Below are positions 23,932 to 35,164 of a DNA stretch of 64,000 nt, piece by piece (position 1 is the first letter of the stretch; every line of letters starts with the position of its first letter). The notes under the pieces are model-generated. The model was not told where the DNA came from. It did no database searches and saw only the letters and a program-made list of their open reading frames with translations. The stretch lies in the NCBI GenBank assembly GCA_022701365.1, contig JAKUHH010000068.1:683189-747188 (forward strand), written 5' to 3'. Source of the DNA: Mycocentrospora acerina (Eukaryota; Ascomycota; Dothideomycetes; Pleosporales). The position numbers were made by a program, and so were the translations under genes.

Positions 23932-25014
23932 ATGGTTAACACTGTGTATGAGATGCAAGGCCATGAGAAAATGTCGCAGGTATGTAGGCATGCTTCATTA
24001 GGATCTGGGTGTCATGTATCGCGACAGCTTTCTGACTGTGTGGTGACTTTGTCACCGAGATTTCGCTAGCAGAATCGGATATACAATGAATAGCTCAGTA
24101 CCCAGTCTACATCTTGATAAATTTGTGGGATGAATGATTTGTATTTATACAAGTCCGAATGCTACAACGATAGTCACACTCCTGTCGATTGTGTCCTCAA
24201 ATAGAATGAAACGGATCTGGGGACAGGCTTGACGCACATGGGATCCTTTGAATACAGTAATTTCGATGCAGAAGTAGACGTTGCTGAAATTGGGGTTATT
24301 TTGAACGTGTATCTGCCTGAAAGTGTGTAATTGAGACTCACATTGACTACATAAGACGCTTTTGTCATTCGTCGTCCCGATCAGTTTCTCCAGCTAATCT
24401 CATCTACTGAATCAGAGGGTAGCTGGACGTTTCTTAAATTTTCGTCCCAACTTGCGATTGAGTGTTCTTGAGATTAGCTGTAGACTTACCGAAAAGCTTT
24501 AATCAACTCATCAAGTTAATGTCTTTCAGCTGATAACTTGAGTGCTTTCTCTTTCTCTAGTTTTAAGTACTATTTCTCCAGTCTCCCGTCACATTTAGGT
24601 CTAGTCTGGCCTAGATCAATCGACGTGTTGAGTCACACTAGCCTCGATCAATTCCACCATCCTCTCCGCTATCCATACATTTACAATCCAGAGAGATGAA
24701 TGTCTGGCTCTAAATTTACAGTTAGGCTAGCTCGTAAGTATTTCAAGAAAAGTTACCAGTTAATACAAGCGGATCAAAGCGTAGTGCATCTCCTCTCTCT
24801 CTCAGTAGATCATTGAGATGTCATGGTTGACCACCATGAATACTCCACATCACTCGACTAACGTTGACATGGCGACCTTACGTGAGATAGTGAATATAAG
24901 TATGGCACCTTTCTCCGCATAACCAATTCCAGTCTACACGCATCGACTCTACCCCTTACCACCCTCACCCAATCATTTCACTCAAGTCCATTTCAATTGA
25001 AAATCAACTCTACT
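23932..25014. other. Intergenic region upstream of sugar transporter
   Basis: About 1.1 kb, moderately AT-rich. A possible TATA element (GAATATAAGTATGG, near 24891) lies 120 bases before the transporter start, and the leader after it is C-rich (CCCCTTACCACCCTCACCC). No gene recognised. Confidence 0.45.
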
Positions 25015-26932
25015 ATGTCACTCGAAGATAACGGAAAGCAAACCATCGTGGCAAGCATGTTAACCCCCTTACAACGTTGGAAGACAACCAGTTCAACAAG
25101 CATAAACACAAGCACAAGCACGAGTACGGATCAAACCTCTGAACCAATCTCCACAATCGCGACGATTGCAACCAATTTACCATGTCTTAGCAGCGACATC
25201 ACTGCCGCCGAAGCAGCAAAAGAAGTCGAGCGCTCCATGCCACTCCGCAAGGGACTCCGTCTCTACCCCAAGGCCATCATGTGGTCTGTTTTCTTCTCCC
25301 TCACGCTGGTCATGGAGGGATACAGCACCATCCTCGTGCCCAATCTATTCGCCCAGCCACCTTTCCGTCGAGATTTCGGCCGTCAATTACCAGACGGTAG
25401 TCACGAAATCAGTGCAGAGTGGCAGACTGCACTTACGAATGGGGCGCTCGGGGGCCAGATTCTTGGCTTGTTTCTTGCTGGGTGGTGCAGTGAGAAATAT
25501 GGGTATCGTTGCACGTTGCTGGGCGGATTAGGTATGATTGCTTTATTCGTGTTTGTGCCATTTTTCGCCACGAGCAAAGGCATGCTGCTTTTAGGGCAGT
25601 GTTTGATGGGTGCACCGTGGGGTGTGTTCCAGACGATTAGTACGGTGTACGCGGCGGATGTTTGTCCTGTTGCATTGAGGGCGTATTTGACTACGTAGGT
25701 TGATCACTTGCTACATGCTGGGTATTCTTGACTAATGATTTACAGCTATATCAACGGCTGCTGGGTTCTTGGTCAGCTCCTTGCTTCGGTTGTCCTTCGG
25801 GATCTCGCAGGTCGAGTAGACGCTTGGTCTTACCGTATCCCTTTTGGCCTGCAATGGGTGTTTCCAATCCCCATTGCTGTGGCTGTCTACTTCGCTCCTG
25901 AGTCGCCCTGGTGGCTCGTTCGCCAGACTCGCTTTGACGACGCCGCTGTATCCCTTCGCCACCTACGTACCAAACCTGCAGCCGAATCTGACGAAGAATT
26001 CGAAAATGGATTGAAGGGAGCACTAGAGGCGATGAAGAGAACAGATCAGCGAGAAAAGATGGCCCAGAGCGGGACGAGGTACCAGGACTGCTTCCGTGGT
26101 ACTGATCGCCGTAGGACAGAGATTGCATGCATGTGTTGGATCATTCAGACATTGTGCGGTAGCACGTTCATGGGATTCTCCACCTATTTCTGTAAGTTTT
26201 GTTTCTTGAACCCCTAACATTCAACACATTCACACAGATCATCTCTCTTACCAACCTTCTACGTCAGACACTCAAGCCGGCGTCAGCACCAAGCACGCCT
26301 ACACCCTCTCCCTCGGCCAATTCGCCCTCGGCCTCATCGGCATAGGTATATCATGGATCATAATGGCGCACTTTGGCCGACGAACCCTCTACCTCTCCGG
26401 CCAAATCCTCACCTTCCTCTCCGTCCTCACCATCGGCATCCTCGCCTGCATCCCACAACCCCACTCATCCACCACCACCACCACCACCACACGCCTATCT
26501 GACCCCATAAACCTCACTCCCACACCCATAAACTGGGCCATCGCCGCACTCCTCCTAGTCTTCACACTCATCTACGACGCAACCATCGGCCCCATCTGCT
26601 ACTCCCTCGTGTCCGAAATCCCCTCCACACGGCTCCGAAGCAAGACCATAGTGCTAGCCCGCAACTGCTACAATATATCTGGCATCGTGACGAACATCAT
26701 CACTCCGTTGATGCTGAACCCCACGAGTTGGAATTGGGGCGCTAAGACGGGGTTTTTCTGGGCGGGCACGAGTGTTGTGGGGGTGCTGTGGAGCTGGTGG
26801 AGGTTGCCTGAGCCGAAGGGGAGGAGCTATGCGGAGTTGGATGAGTTGTTTGAGAGGGGGGTGGCTGCGAGGCGGTTTGAAGGGGTGGTGTTGGATGGAG
26901 TGGGAGATGTGGATGAGAAGGCTGGGGTGTGA
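25015..26932 (+). CDS. MFS sugar transporter, alpha-glucoside (maltose) permease type
   Basis: Twelve-helix proton symporter for sugars, probably maltose or related alpha-glucosides by its wording, 606 residues. Exons are 25015-25694, 25746-26191 and 26238-26932, with introns of 51 and 46 nt. The ATG at 25015 is chosen because the upstream in-frame codons are not ATG. The N-tail is Ser/Thr-rich (STSTSTSTDQTS). SMPLRKGLRLYPKAIMWSVFFSLTLVMEGYS opens the first helix as in fungal maltose permeases. GRQLPDGSHEISAEWQTALTN is the extracellular loop. FAPESPWWLV corresponds to the PESPRWL motif and LPEPKGRSYAELDELFE to the PETKGRT motif. A threonine-rich patch (STTTTTTTRLSD) interrupts one loop. Substrate preference is inferred from family resemblance only. 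Confidence 0.9.
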
Positions 26933-27593
26933 GGGGAGGTTGGCAAGAGGTCATGTTGGTCAAGGCAAGGTGATGATTTTGATGTTGATGTTGTGATGTT
27001 ACTTTATTCTATACCATTTTTTCAGGTGGGTAATGGCGTGTTGACTTTTAGTTTTCACTCCTTCCTCCTGCTATTTTCCAACGTGAAGCTTCAAGCTGTG
27101 GGATTTCTTGTGATGACAAGATGGTATACTTATGTAATGTAAGAGAATACATTTGTACGTATATGATCAAGTGAATCTTAGCAGTGTGCTACCATCGCAC
27201 TCGAGAGTCTCCTACCTGACGAGAAGCACGTGCAAAGTACATGTAACCCCCACCTGGCGAGATCCCGCAAGGTCCCAGATATTGTGTATATTGTACAACA
27301 ACCCCGCACCCAATGTTTCACGTTTATTAAAAACCATCTCATGATCAGCGGTTCATGATGTAATTCCAGACGCACACACCAACGAGCACTAGCGTGATTC
27401 TTATCCATGGTTCAAGCAAGACGATAGCCTCCAGCTCATGCAATGCAGGTGCGATAACACAGCTGGGGAATTTCTTCCGAGATAAGGCACGTGTAAGGTT
27501 TAGAGTATGGAAAGTTTTTGGTGTGCTTTTTGGTATCAAGTCTACTTCTTCCTGATCGTCTTCTATGTCCTGACGATGTACTGATGTACTGGT
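26933..27593. other. Convergent 3' region
   Basis: 661 bases between the convergent ends of the sugar transporter and tryptophanyl-tRNA synthetase genes. The first 70 bases are rich in GATGTTGATG-like sequence. No gene or repeat array of note. Confidence 0.4.
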
Positions 27594-29078
27594 CTATGAC
27601 TTTGCTGCGGCAGCATCAGCCTTCTCTTTCTTCTTCCTCTCCACCTCTGCTAGCTTGGCTGCCTTCTTCATAGCGTTCTTGGTCATTGGCTTGCCATCCG
27701 CGTCCAGCGTCTGCGCTTCACCGTCACCGTCACCCTCCTTCTTCACCTCCTTCTTGACGGTTGGGTTTTGGTTTCCCTTCCACTCGAGTTTCCTTGGGCT
27801 AAGGAATTCTTCCAAAGTCTCGTCTGTCACCTTTGCCCTTGCTTCTTGGAATTTGCGGACGTAGGCGATCATCATGTCAATGCATTCCTTCTTCATCTCA
27901 CCGGTCAAAAGTTCTCCTTTTCGGTATTCGTCTGCGAGACGAGCAAGTTTGTCGTCGTCGTCTTCAAAATAGGCGAGGTACTGGTATGGGACGTCGATAT
28001 CAGGGTTTCCACCCAGCTCTCTGTGCAGCTCCAGAGTCTCCTGACCACCAGAAAACGCGTGGTTGTTGATCTTCTTCTTGATTTGCTTTTCTGTGTCGCT
28101 CATGTAGATGGCAGAGTTGGGGTTCGATGCGCTCATCTTTCCGCCAGCACCCTGTAGCGCGGTGAGGAACTTGGAGTGGATGAGTGCGGGTTTAGGGGAT
28201 GCTTGGTCCATTCGGTTGCAGTTTTCGCGGAGAAGACGGAAATAGGGATCTTGGTCGATGGCGCAGGGAATGAGACATGGGATCGCGGCGAGTTGCTTGG
28301 AGCGGTGGTATGTCTTGTGATCCTGGCCCCAGATGAAGGGGTAGGACGAGGCGAAGGCTGCGACACATTGTTTGGCAGCAAAGGCGTTGCTACCAATGTT
28401 TGTTGAGCCATCGAAGCCAAAAGCACCGCGGACCTGGTTGTTTGTGATGAGCTTCTCAAACTCAGTCGCATTGAGACTGAAGTGCCTGTTGAAGCCTGAG
28501 GAGAGGAACTCCGAATCGATGTACATAAAAGTCTTCTTGACGTCGAAGCCTATAGATATGATGTCCTTTGCGTTCTGGCGCGCGAACTCGTACACTTCAG
28601 GCTGCTTGAGTTTCTCCTTAAAGAGGAACTTCTCGTCGTCCGTTAACATGATGACGAGCGGCACGTCAAAGACATCCTGCAGCCATTTTGTAAACTCAAA
28701 GGGAATTGTGTGTCCGATGTGCATGGCGTCACTGCTCGGCCCGCGACCAGTGTACAGGATGAAGTCATCGCCGCGCTCGTATGTGTTGAGGATGAGCTCG
28801 AGGTCGCGGTGGGAGAAGAACAGGCCGCGTCGCAGCCAGCGGTGGGGCTTGTGGCCCGTGACCTTCTCAAAGCGCTCGAGCAGGGCGGCGTCGATGAGCT
28901 TGGTGGCCCACTGCTGCGAGATGGCGGCATAGTCGAATTCCTTGACCTTGCCGTCTTCGCCCACGGCGGCTTGCACGTTCCACGGGTCGATGGCCTGCTC
29001 GGTGGCCTTGGACACGGGCTCGGCGGCGGGCTCGGCGACGCTGAGGGCGGCGACGGAGGGTGGCTCGGACTCCGCCAT
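27594..29078 (-). CDS. WRS1: Tryptophanyl-tRNA synthetase, cytosolic
   Basis: Charges tRNA-Trp with tryptophan in the cytosol. Intronless, 494 residues from the ATG at 29078, with AESEPP following. Class Ic motifs are in place: the HIGH-type PSSDAMHIGHTIPFEF, the KMSKS-type GGKMSASNPNSAIYMS, and eukaryotic signatures YTGRGPSSDAMHIG, MLTDDEKFLFKEK and FSGGQETLELHRELGG. The C-terminus is a lysine-rich low-complexity tail (KKAAKLAEVERKKKEKAD). The open frame continues upstream for 48 further codons to another ATG at 29222. That extension is Arg-rich (MFWRGRGSFVDRRLSQHQ) and could be read as a mitochondrial presequence, but the shorter start matches the cytosolic family length. It is divergent from the PRELI-type gene. 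Confidence 0.96.
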   Translation of the reverse strand: MAESEPPSVAALSVAEPAAEPVSKATEQAIDPWNVQAAVGEDGKVKEFDYAAISQQWATKLIDAALLERFEKVTGHKPHRWLRRGLFFSHRDLELILNTYERGDDFILYTGRGPSSDAMHIGHTIPFEFTKWLQDVFDVPLVIMLTDDEKFLFKEKLKQPEVYEFARQNAKDIISIGFDVKKTFMYIDSEFLSSGFNRHFSLNATEFEKLITNNQVRGAFGFDGSTNIGSNAFAAKQCVAAFASSYPFIWGQDHKTYHRSKQLAAIPCLIPCAIDQDPYFRLLRENCNRMDQASPKPALIHSKFLTALQGAGGKMSASNPNSAIYMSDTEKQIKKKINNHAFSGGQETLELHRELGGNPDIDVPYQYLAYFEDDDDKLARLADEYRKGELLTGEMKKECIDMMIAYVRKFQEARAKVTDETLEEFLSPRKLEWKGNQNPTVKKEVKKEGDGDGEAQTLDADGKPMTKNAMKKAAKLAEVERKKKEKADAAAAKS

Positions 29079-29582
29079 GGTGGCTGTGTGAATGTGTATG
29101 CGTGTGTGTGGGCGTGGATTGTCTGGCTGGAATGCGCAAAGGCCGCGAGATGTGCACGTGAATTCGCCCTGGTGTTGACTCAGCCGTCTGTCCACAAAGC
29201 TCCCTCTGCCCCGCCAAAACATGCATGCCCCGCAGTCTGCCCGCTAGACCCAGTCCGGCATGGCGGCAACCACTGTCACGTGCCCACCGTCACCCGCAGA
29301 AGATTCGCGCGAGCCGTCCTGTCGTCAGACCACCGTCGTCCGCTGTTGCGTTCCCCGCCCGGCCGCGCACTTTGGTTGTACGCACTTGATCCCGTCCGCC
29401 CCCAATCGCTGCCTCGCGTCTCGCTCTGCTTGACCATGCCCGTTCGTCACCTACGCTAGACACGACGCTTCCAGGCTGCCTTGCGCTCCTCGACCACCTG
29501 CACAGCCTCGTTTATCGACTACCGGACCATCCGCCTCTCACCAGCCACCCAGAATCAATTGCCCACGAGAGCCACCGACAGC
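29079..29582. promoter_or_regulatory. Divergent promoter, tryptophanyl-tRNA synthetase (-) / PRELI-type gene (+)
   Basis: 504 bases between two outward-facing housekeeping genes. GC-rich, with a CACACACGC/GTGTGTATGCGTGTG tract next to the synthetase start and no clear TATA box, as is common for fungal housekeeping promoters. Confidence 0.45.
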
Positions 29583-30422
29583 ATGGTCAAATTCTACTCC
29601 CAAAACGAGACCTATGCCTATCCTTTCCCCGCCGTCACCCTCGCCTACTTCCTGCGCTACCCCAACCCTTACTCGACCCATGTGCTCTCCACCGACACCA
29701 TTGCGCGGTCCTACGACCCCGAGACCCAGCGCCTCACGACTATCCGCCTCCATCTTAAGCGGTCGAAGCTGCCGTCGGCGGTGCTGAAGCTGCTCCCTCG
29801 CTCGCTGCTAGGCGCATCTGCCACGGGTGATACGCAGAGTTTCATCCTGGAGAAGAGTGTCGTCGACATGAAGACAGGCGTAATGGACACGGAGAGCCGA
29901 AATCTGGAGTGGACAGGCGTCCTCAGCGTCATTGAGCGACAGGTATTCAGGCGCCCCACACCCATGGTACCCGAGGAAGAAAAAGTCTGGAAAGGCATCG
30001 AGGGCGCCGCTCGTCGTCATGGGTTCCTGAACTTTGGCTCGGGCGCCAAAGTTGAAGACAGCAGCGAAACCACCGACGTCACCAGCTCCGTCACGCTGCA
30101 CAGCCACATTGGCGAGGCGTGGAAGAAAAAGCGCGAGGCAGCACGAGAAGGTGCAGCAAAAGAAGGTGCGGCAGACGATGAGGCACCCAAGATGGGCTTC
30201 TTCCGCAGCTGGGGAACCGCCGCGCTGCAGAGGAATATTGAGAAGATTGGCCTCACGCGAGCGCAGCGCTCCCAACCCAATGCACGTGAGGGCATGAAGG
30301 TGGTGCTTGAGCGGATGCGTGAGGGCGGCTTGGTAGCAGTGCTGGAAGGCATGCGTCAGGACCGCGAAGCCATTCTTGCTGGACAGCCATTGAAGGTGGG
30401 CAAGCGGGGAGATGAAGAGTGA
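29583..30422 (+). CDS. PRELI/MSF1-domain lipid transfer protein (Ups family)
   Basis: Intermembrane-space protein that, with Mdm35, shuttles phosphatidic acid or phosphatidylserine between mitochondrial membranes for cardiolipin or phosphatidylethanolamine synthesis. Intronless, 279 residues. The start at 29583 is chosen because MVKFYSQNETYAYPFPAV is the conserved N-terminus. The upstream in-frame part is not conserved in character. The PRELI domain spans about residues 1-175 (FLRYPNPYSTHVLSTDTIAR, KRSKLPSAVLKLLP, ILEKSVVDMKTGVMDTESRN). An Ala/Lys/Glu-rich linker follows, then a C-terminal extension that includes FFRSWGTAALQRNIEKIGLTR. The extension makes it longer than yeast Ups1 and Ups2. 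Which phospholipid is carried cannot be decided here. Confidence 0.92.
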   Translation: MVKFYSQNETYAYPFPAVTLAYFLRYPNPYSTHVLSTDTIARSYDPETQRLTTIRLHLKRSKLPSAVLKLLPRSLLGASATGDTQSFILEKSVVDMKTGVMDTESRNLEWTGVLSVIERQVFRRPTPMVPEEEKVWKGIEGAARRHGFLNFGSGAKVEDSSETTDVTSSVTLHSHIGEAWKKKREAAREGAAKEGAADDEAPKMGFFRSWGTAALQRNIEKIGLTRAQRSQPNAREGMKVVLERMREGGLVAVLEGMRQDREAILAGQPLKVGKRGDEE

Positions 30423-31371
30423 GGCGGTCCGAGTGTCGCAAAAGACACGTGAAGTGAAGTGGTGGTTTGGATGGGCAACATTTAGCGACGGCGTTGGTTT
30501 TTTTGCATGTGTGGGTGCAGGTGTGTCTGTGTCTGTGTAAGTGTGTGTATTGTATACTCTTCTCTTTCCCGTTTTTTTTACTTTCTTTCTTTTTCTCGCA
30601 TTCAGCCTCCCCGCTCTGGTGTCATGGTCTCGCGTCAGACTTGTATATTTCTAGTTGCTGTATGGGTGTCACGGTGGATGGGGTGGTGATGACGATGATG
30701 AACATGACGATGATGGTAGGGGGGAATGGTTCACGGCATGACAAAAGTCGCCAACTTGGCAGGTTCTGTTGTATCATCATCATGTTTTGGTTGGTGGCGA
30801 ACAGGTGTGAGCAGGTCGAGAAGAAAATACAAAGCTTGTAAACCTACCCACATGTTGTGACTATGTATGTGCAGTGTAAGAAGGGGAAGACCTTTTTTTT
30901 TTACATTTGTCTTTGCAGTGTATTTATTGTCACTTGGCCATATCATGTCAGTGGCTGTAGATTTGTTTCCAAGGTGAGTGATGGATTGAAGTTTGAACGT
31001 AGTCGTGTATGTAGTTGTAGTTGTAATTGTAGTTGTAGTTGTAGTTGTAGTTGTAGTTGTAGTTGTAGTGGATGTAGAGTCCAAGCGTAGTTGTGGGTAG
31101 TGAATATAAATCTAGATTTGCAAATGAATGTATAAAGATACACATGAATATGCGCAAACTTGAAGATACTTGTAAGTAAAGCCAAACCTGTCAATACAAA
31201 TAGATTAACACAAACATGGAAACAAGCAGAAGCATGTACAAATCCATACACATACAACGTGTATATAAATAGGGCATGCTGGGCGCACGGACGTCGTCTG
31301 GACCCCCCGCCAACAGCTGCATCGACACGGCGCCTGCTCGAGCCAGCACGCCCGCAAAACAACGCGTCGCC
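30423..31371. other. Intergenic region with GTAGTT repeat
   Basis: 949 bases between two same-strand genes. It contains GT-rich sequence (GTGTGTCTGTGTCTGTG near 30520), poly-T runs, a hexanucleotide array (31011-31069) and AT-rich sequence before the GCP3 start. Long open frames crossing the array come from the repeat and are not genes. Confidence 0.5.
31011..31069 (+). repeat. (GTAGTT)n microsatellite
   Basis: About ten tandem copies of GTAGTT, one reading GTAATT, in the space upstream of the GCP3 gene. The hexamer keeps any frame open for many codons, which explains the artefactual Tyr-Asn and Cys-Ser open frames here. Confidence 0.9.
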
Positions 31372-34207
31372 ATGGGGTCCTTCAACCGCGAACGCGTCGA
31401 GCACGCGTTGAATGAGCTGCTGGTGCGCATTGTGCCCGACGACCCCGAGGAAGACGAAGAGGCGGCCAACCAGCGCTTCGACGCGGCCTTTGAGTTTGCC
31501 GTGGGCGAGCTGAGCGCGGCGGGCGAGACGGCCGTGGTGCCAGACGTCGAGCACATTGCGAGCCTGATAGACGGCAGGAGTATGTATGCTGGTCCCCCGC
31601 ACTCGCCCATCCGCCCGCTCACGCCCGCCTGCAGTCTCGGGCTTCCCCAAGGACCCCCACCAGAGCGCCCGCTTCCACAACCTGCTCTCGCGCCTCGTCG
31701 CCCAGCCCGTCCTCGACCAGAAGTGGCGCATGCTGTACTTCCTGCACCAGCTGTCCGACCTGCCCCATCCGCCCGACCACGCCGTGTCCCGTGACGCCCG
31801 CAGCCGCCCCGACGAGCCCACGACGCCCTCGCGACTTCCTCCCTCCGCCCAGGCCTCCGCCCAGTTCTCCGCCCAAGCCCCCGCCCCGGCCCACGGCAGC
31901 CCCGCCTTCCGCGATGCCTTTGCCAGACCTGGCCTGTCGCAGCTGCCCGCCGCCGACGTGTCGCCCAAGGCCTCGGCGCGCATTGCCCCTGACCTGCAGA
32001 AGCCCGAGAAGCGCAAGGAGCGACGGCCCACGGCGACCAACCTAGAGCAGCAGCAGCAGCCCGACGTGGCTGCGGCAGACAGGGACGAGACAGCGCCCTC
32101 GGAGCGTGCCCTGCTGCGTGACCTGCCCTTCACCCTCCAGGGCCTGTCGTCGACGAACCTGACCTTCCCCAACTCGACCACCATCAAGCTGCCCGCAAAC
32201 CTGCCCGTGCCCATCGTCAGCATCCTGCACACCCTCGCCGAGCCTGCCATCCTCTACCGTGGCCTGGCCGAATTCGTCGAGTCGTCGGATGGCGGTCTGA
32301 TAGGACAGAGCTTCCGCTCAGCCCTGGCCAAGGAGCTGCGCGCCTACCTGGGGCTGGTCGCTACGCTGGAAGCGCAGATTCGCAGAGCCCTCACCCAACT
32401 TAGCGAGGGCAAGCAGCACCAGGGCGTCACCAAGGCCGGCGTCACCCTCAAGCGATGTGTTATCTGGATCCGTGAGCCAACCATGGGCTTGCGGCTGATG
32501 AGCCTCATGGTCGAGGAGTCGAAGAAGAAGAAGGGCGGGGAGCTGATTTCACTCATCCACTCCTTCTCGCTGAACCACGGCGACCCCTATGTCATGGCTT
32601 TTGCTGAACGCCTTCTCTCCGACGTCACACGCCCATTCTACGACATGCTCAGGCAGTGGGTCTACGACGGCGAGCTCGCTGATCCCTTTGGCGAGTTCTT
32701 CGTTTCCGAGCAGAGCGAAGAAGAGATCAACGAGGCAAACGGCACCGAGGGCAAAGGGGGTGCTACAAGTGTTTGGGAAGACAAATACAAGTTGAACGAA
32801 AAGATGGTGCCCACTATTGTCACCGAAGGCTTCGCCAACAAAGTCTTTTTGATTGGCAAGACCCTCAACTTCATAAGATACGGCTGCGGCGATGCTGCTT
32901 GGGTGGACAAGTACTCCAAAGAAGCTTCCAAGGAGCTGCAATACGGCGACACTGCGACCCTCGAGCGTTCCATTGGCGATGCATACAAAACGACCATGGC
33001 TCGACTCATCGATCTCATGGCCAACAAGTTCCATCTCTTCGACCACCTCCAGGCACTCAAGCAGTATATGCTGCTTGGAGCAGGTGATTTCATTGCAGTC
33101 CTGATGGAATCTCTCTCCTCGAACCTCGACCGCCCCGCAAACACACAATACCGCCACACACTTACAGCCCAACTCGAACACGCCGTCCGTAACTCGAATG
33201 CGCAGTTTGACACGTCTGATGTTCTGCGTCGCCTCGACTCTCGTATGCTGGAACTCTCCCACGGAGAAATTGGTTGGGATGTCTTTACCCTCGAATACAA
33301 AATCGATGCTCCTGTGGATGTCATCGTCACACCCTTTGGCTCAAAACAGTACCTCAAAGTTTTTAACTTTCTTTGGCGTGTCAAGCGGGTTGAGTTTGCT
33401 CTCGGATCTACCTGGCGCCGTTGCATGACAGGCGCTCGTGGTGTCTTGGGCACCGTTTCTGATAAAGTGGGCGTGGATTGGAAGATGAGTCGATGCGCAA
33501 TGGCAGAAATGGTGCATTTTGTCAATCAGCTGCAGCACTATATTTTGTTTGAAGTTATTGAAAAGTCATGGATTGATTTGCAGAAAGCGCTCAACAAACC
33601 GGAAAGTACTCTTGACGACATGATTGCTGCACATGCAGACTACCTCAACAATATCACTCGCAAAGGACTACTAGGAAGTTCTAGCATTGATTTCACAGGC
33701 CAGTTACATGAGCTGCTAAAGACGATGTTAGCGTACAAAAACGCCGTAGATGGACTGTACTCTTTCTCTGTTGCAGAGTTCACACGCAGGCAAGAACACG
33801 CGGCGAAGATTGAAACCAGGACTGCGGCTGGTCGATGGGGCCTCAGTGAAAAAGACGGTCTTTCGTCTTCCCGCACCTCCTCTCGTACAGCATCGCGTCA
33901 AGACCCTGACTCGCCATTCCACCCACCTCTGCTCAAGGTCGGCAACGGAGGCGGAGCAAATGGTGAAGATGATGTTCTTCCCGCCTTGCGCAAACGTCTT
34001 ACCCATCTGATTGAAGAATTCCGGCTCAGGATCTCGTATCTCCTGGGCGATCTGGTACATTCTCCTGACGGCGAGCTTAAGATGCTTGCTGTCAATATCA
34101 ACTTCAATGATGTGTACAAGCCGGAGCGTAGGCGTAGGAAAGTGGAGAAGAAGAAAGAAGGAAAGGAAACACCAAGGCCGGGGACAAGTGGTGGAGAGAA
34201 GGCGTGA
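31372..34207 (+). CDS. SPC98: Gamma-tubulin complex component 3 (GCP3/Spc98)
   Basis: Core subunit of the gamma-tubulin small complex that nucleates microtubules at the spindle pole body, 926 residues. Exons are 31372-31579 and 31635-34207. The 55-nt intron (donor GTATGT) joins IDGR to ISGFPKDPHQSARF. The N-terminal helical part (ALNELLVRIVPDDPEEDEEA) fits the GCP3 N-terminal extension. A low-complexity Ala/Pro/Ser region follows at about 115-210, then the GCP core: LLRDLPFTLQGLSSTNLTF, RCVIWIREPTMGLRLMSLM, the conserved DPYVMAFAERLLSDVTRPFYDMLRQW, LQALKQYMLLGAGDFI and FNFLWRVKRVEFAL. The C-terminus ends in a basic tail. The other long frame starting at 31276 is exon 1 read into the intron. 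Confidence 0.94.
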
Positions 34208-35064
34208 AGTTTGCAAAGCTGGCATGGCGTTTGAAAGAAGATGGTGGAATATGTACCAATGTCGTGGAATCGTGGGTGTGTTGAGCATCACCACCGCTAA
34301 GCTCAGCGGTTGAAATTTGTTTACAAAGCGGGAACATTATGATACCCCAGTCACACTAATCACTGTAAAAGAATTCGTGATTCCATAATTGTCTACTATT
34401 TTCAGCGTGCAGCAAACGAAAAATTGTGCTAGGAATAATATTTCCAAACGGAGTAATTTGTTGTTGTTGTTTAGGGACATGCCGCTGTATAGTTGTTGGT
34501 TTTGAAGAAGAGGATACCCAAGTTACTTTGTGAAAAACAAATTGTAGATTGCATGTCCTAGATAATAGCTTGATATGCCTTTTTATAAAAAATCTGAGCA
34601 CTAAAACCCCCGTGGTGCAGGAATGTCAAGAGCTGGACAATCTTTGACGCAGTAATAGTTTTTTTCTTCATTTTTCTTTCTCATCAACTACATGGTAATA
34701 TATACATTATGCTAGCCTACTGGTATTGAATGATTTACAAACACCCTTTCATTCGTAGTATTTATCGTGCAGCCAAGCCACTACCACCATAGACAGACGC
34801 TTCCTCAGTTGGCAGAGATGGATTTCCGAGACCATCGAGGAATACCCATACATACACTACCATTAACTATATGTATATTTATTGCTGGCCAAGCTTTTCA
34901 TCATTTCACTGATTTGGCCGGGGCTATTGAGGCACGGTAGATGCCGCGGCCCCTTGTTTGGAAGGGCTCAAGCCAAGCAGCCATTCGATAACCAAAACAA
35001 GAAAAATAAAGGAATAAGCTTTTAGTCCATGGTTTTTGGTGCGTTACTGGATCGTGAGTACCTA

Positions 35065-35164
35065 GAGAAAAAGAGAAAAAGAGAAAAAGAGAAAAAGAGA
35101 AAAAGAGAAAAAGAGAAAAAGAGAAAAAGAGAAAAAGAGAAAAAGAGAAAAAGAGAAAAAGAGA
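35065..35164 (+). repeat. (GAGAAAAA)n minisatellite, about 12.5 copies
   Basis: Perfect head-to-tail array of the octamer GAGAAAAA over 100 bases, flanked by decayed GAGA/GAGAAAA sequence. Perfect copies suggest recent expansion or ongoing slippage. Confidence 0.95.

Noticed and set aside
30943..32250. 435-codon minus-strand frame crossing the GTAGTT array
   Set aside because: It is the antisense of GCP3 exons plus the hexamer repeat, which cannot create stops in that frame. The Leu/Gln run is the repeat translated.
35065..35164. CRISPR-like or telomere-like array
   Set aside because: The units are contiguous octamers without spacers and do not match TTAGGG. It is a simple minisatellite.
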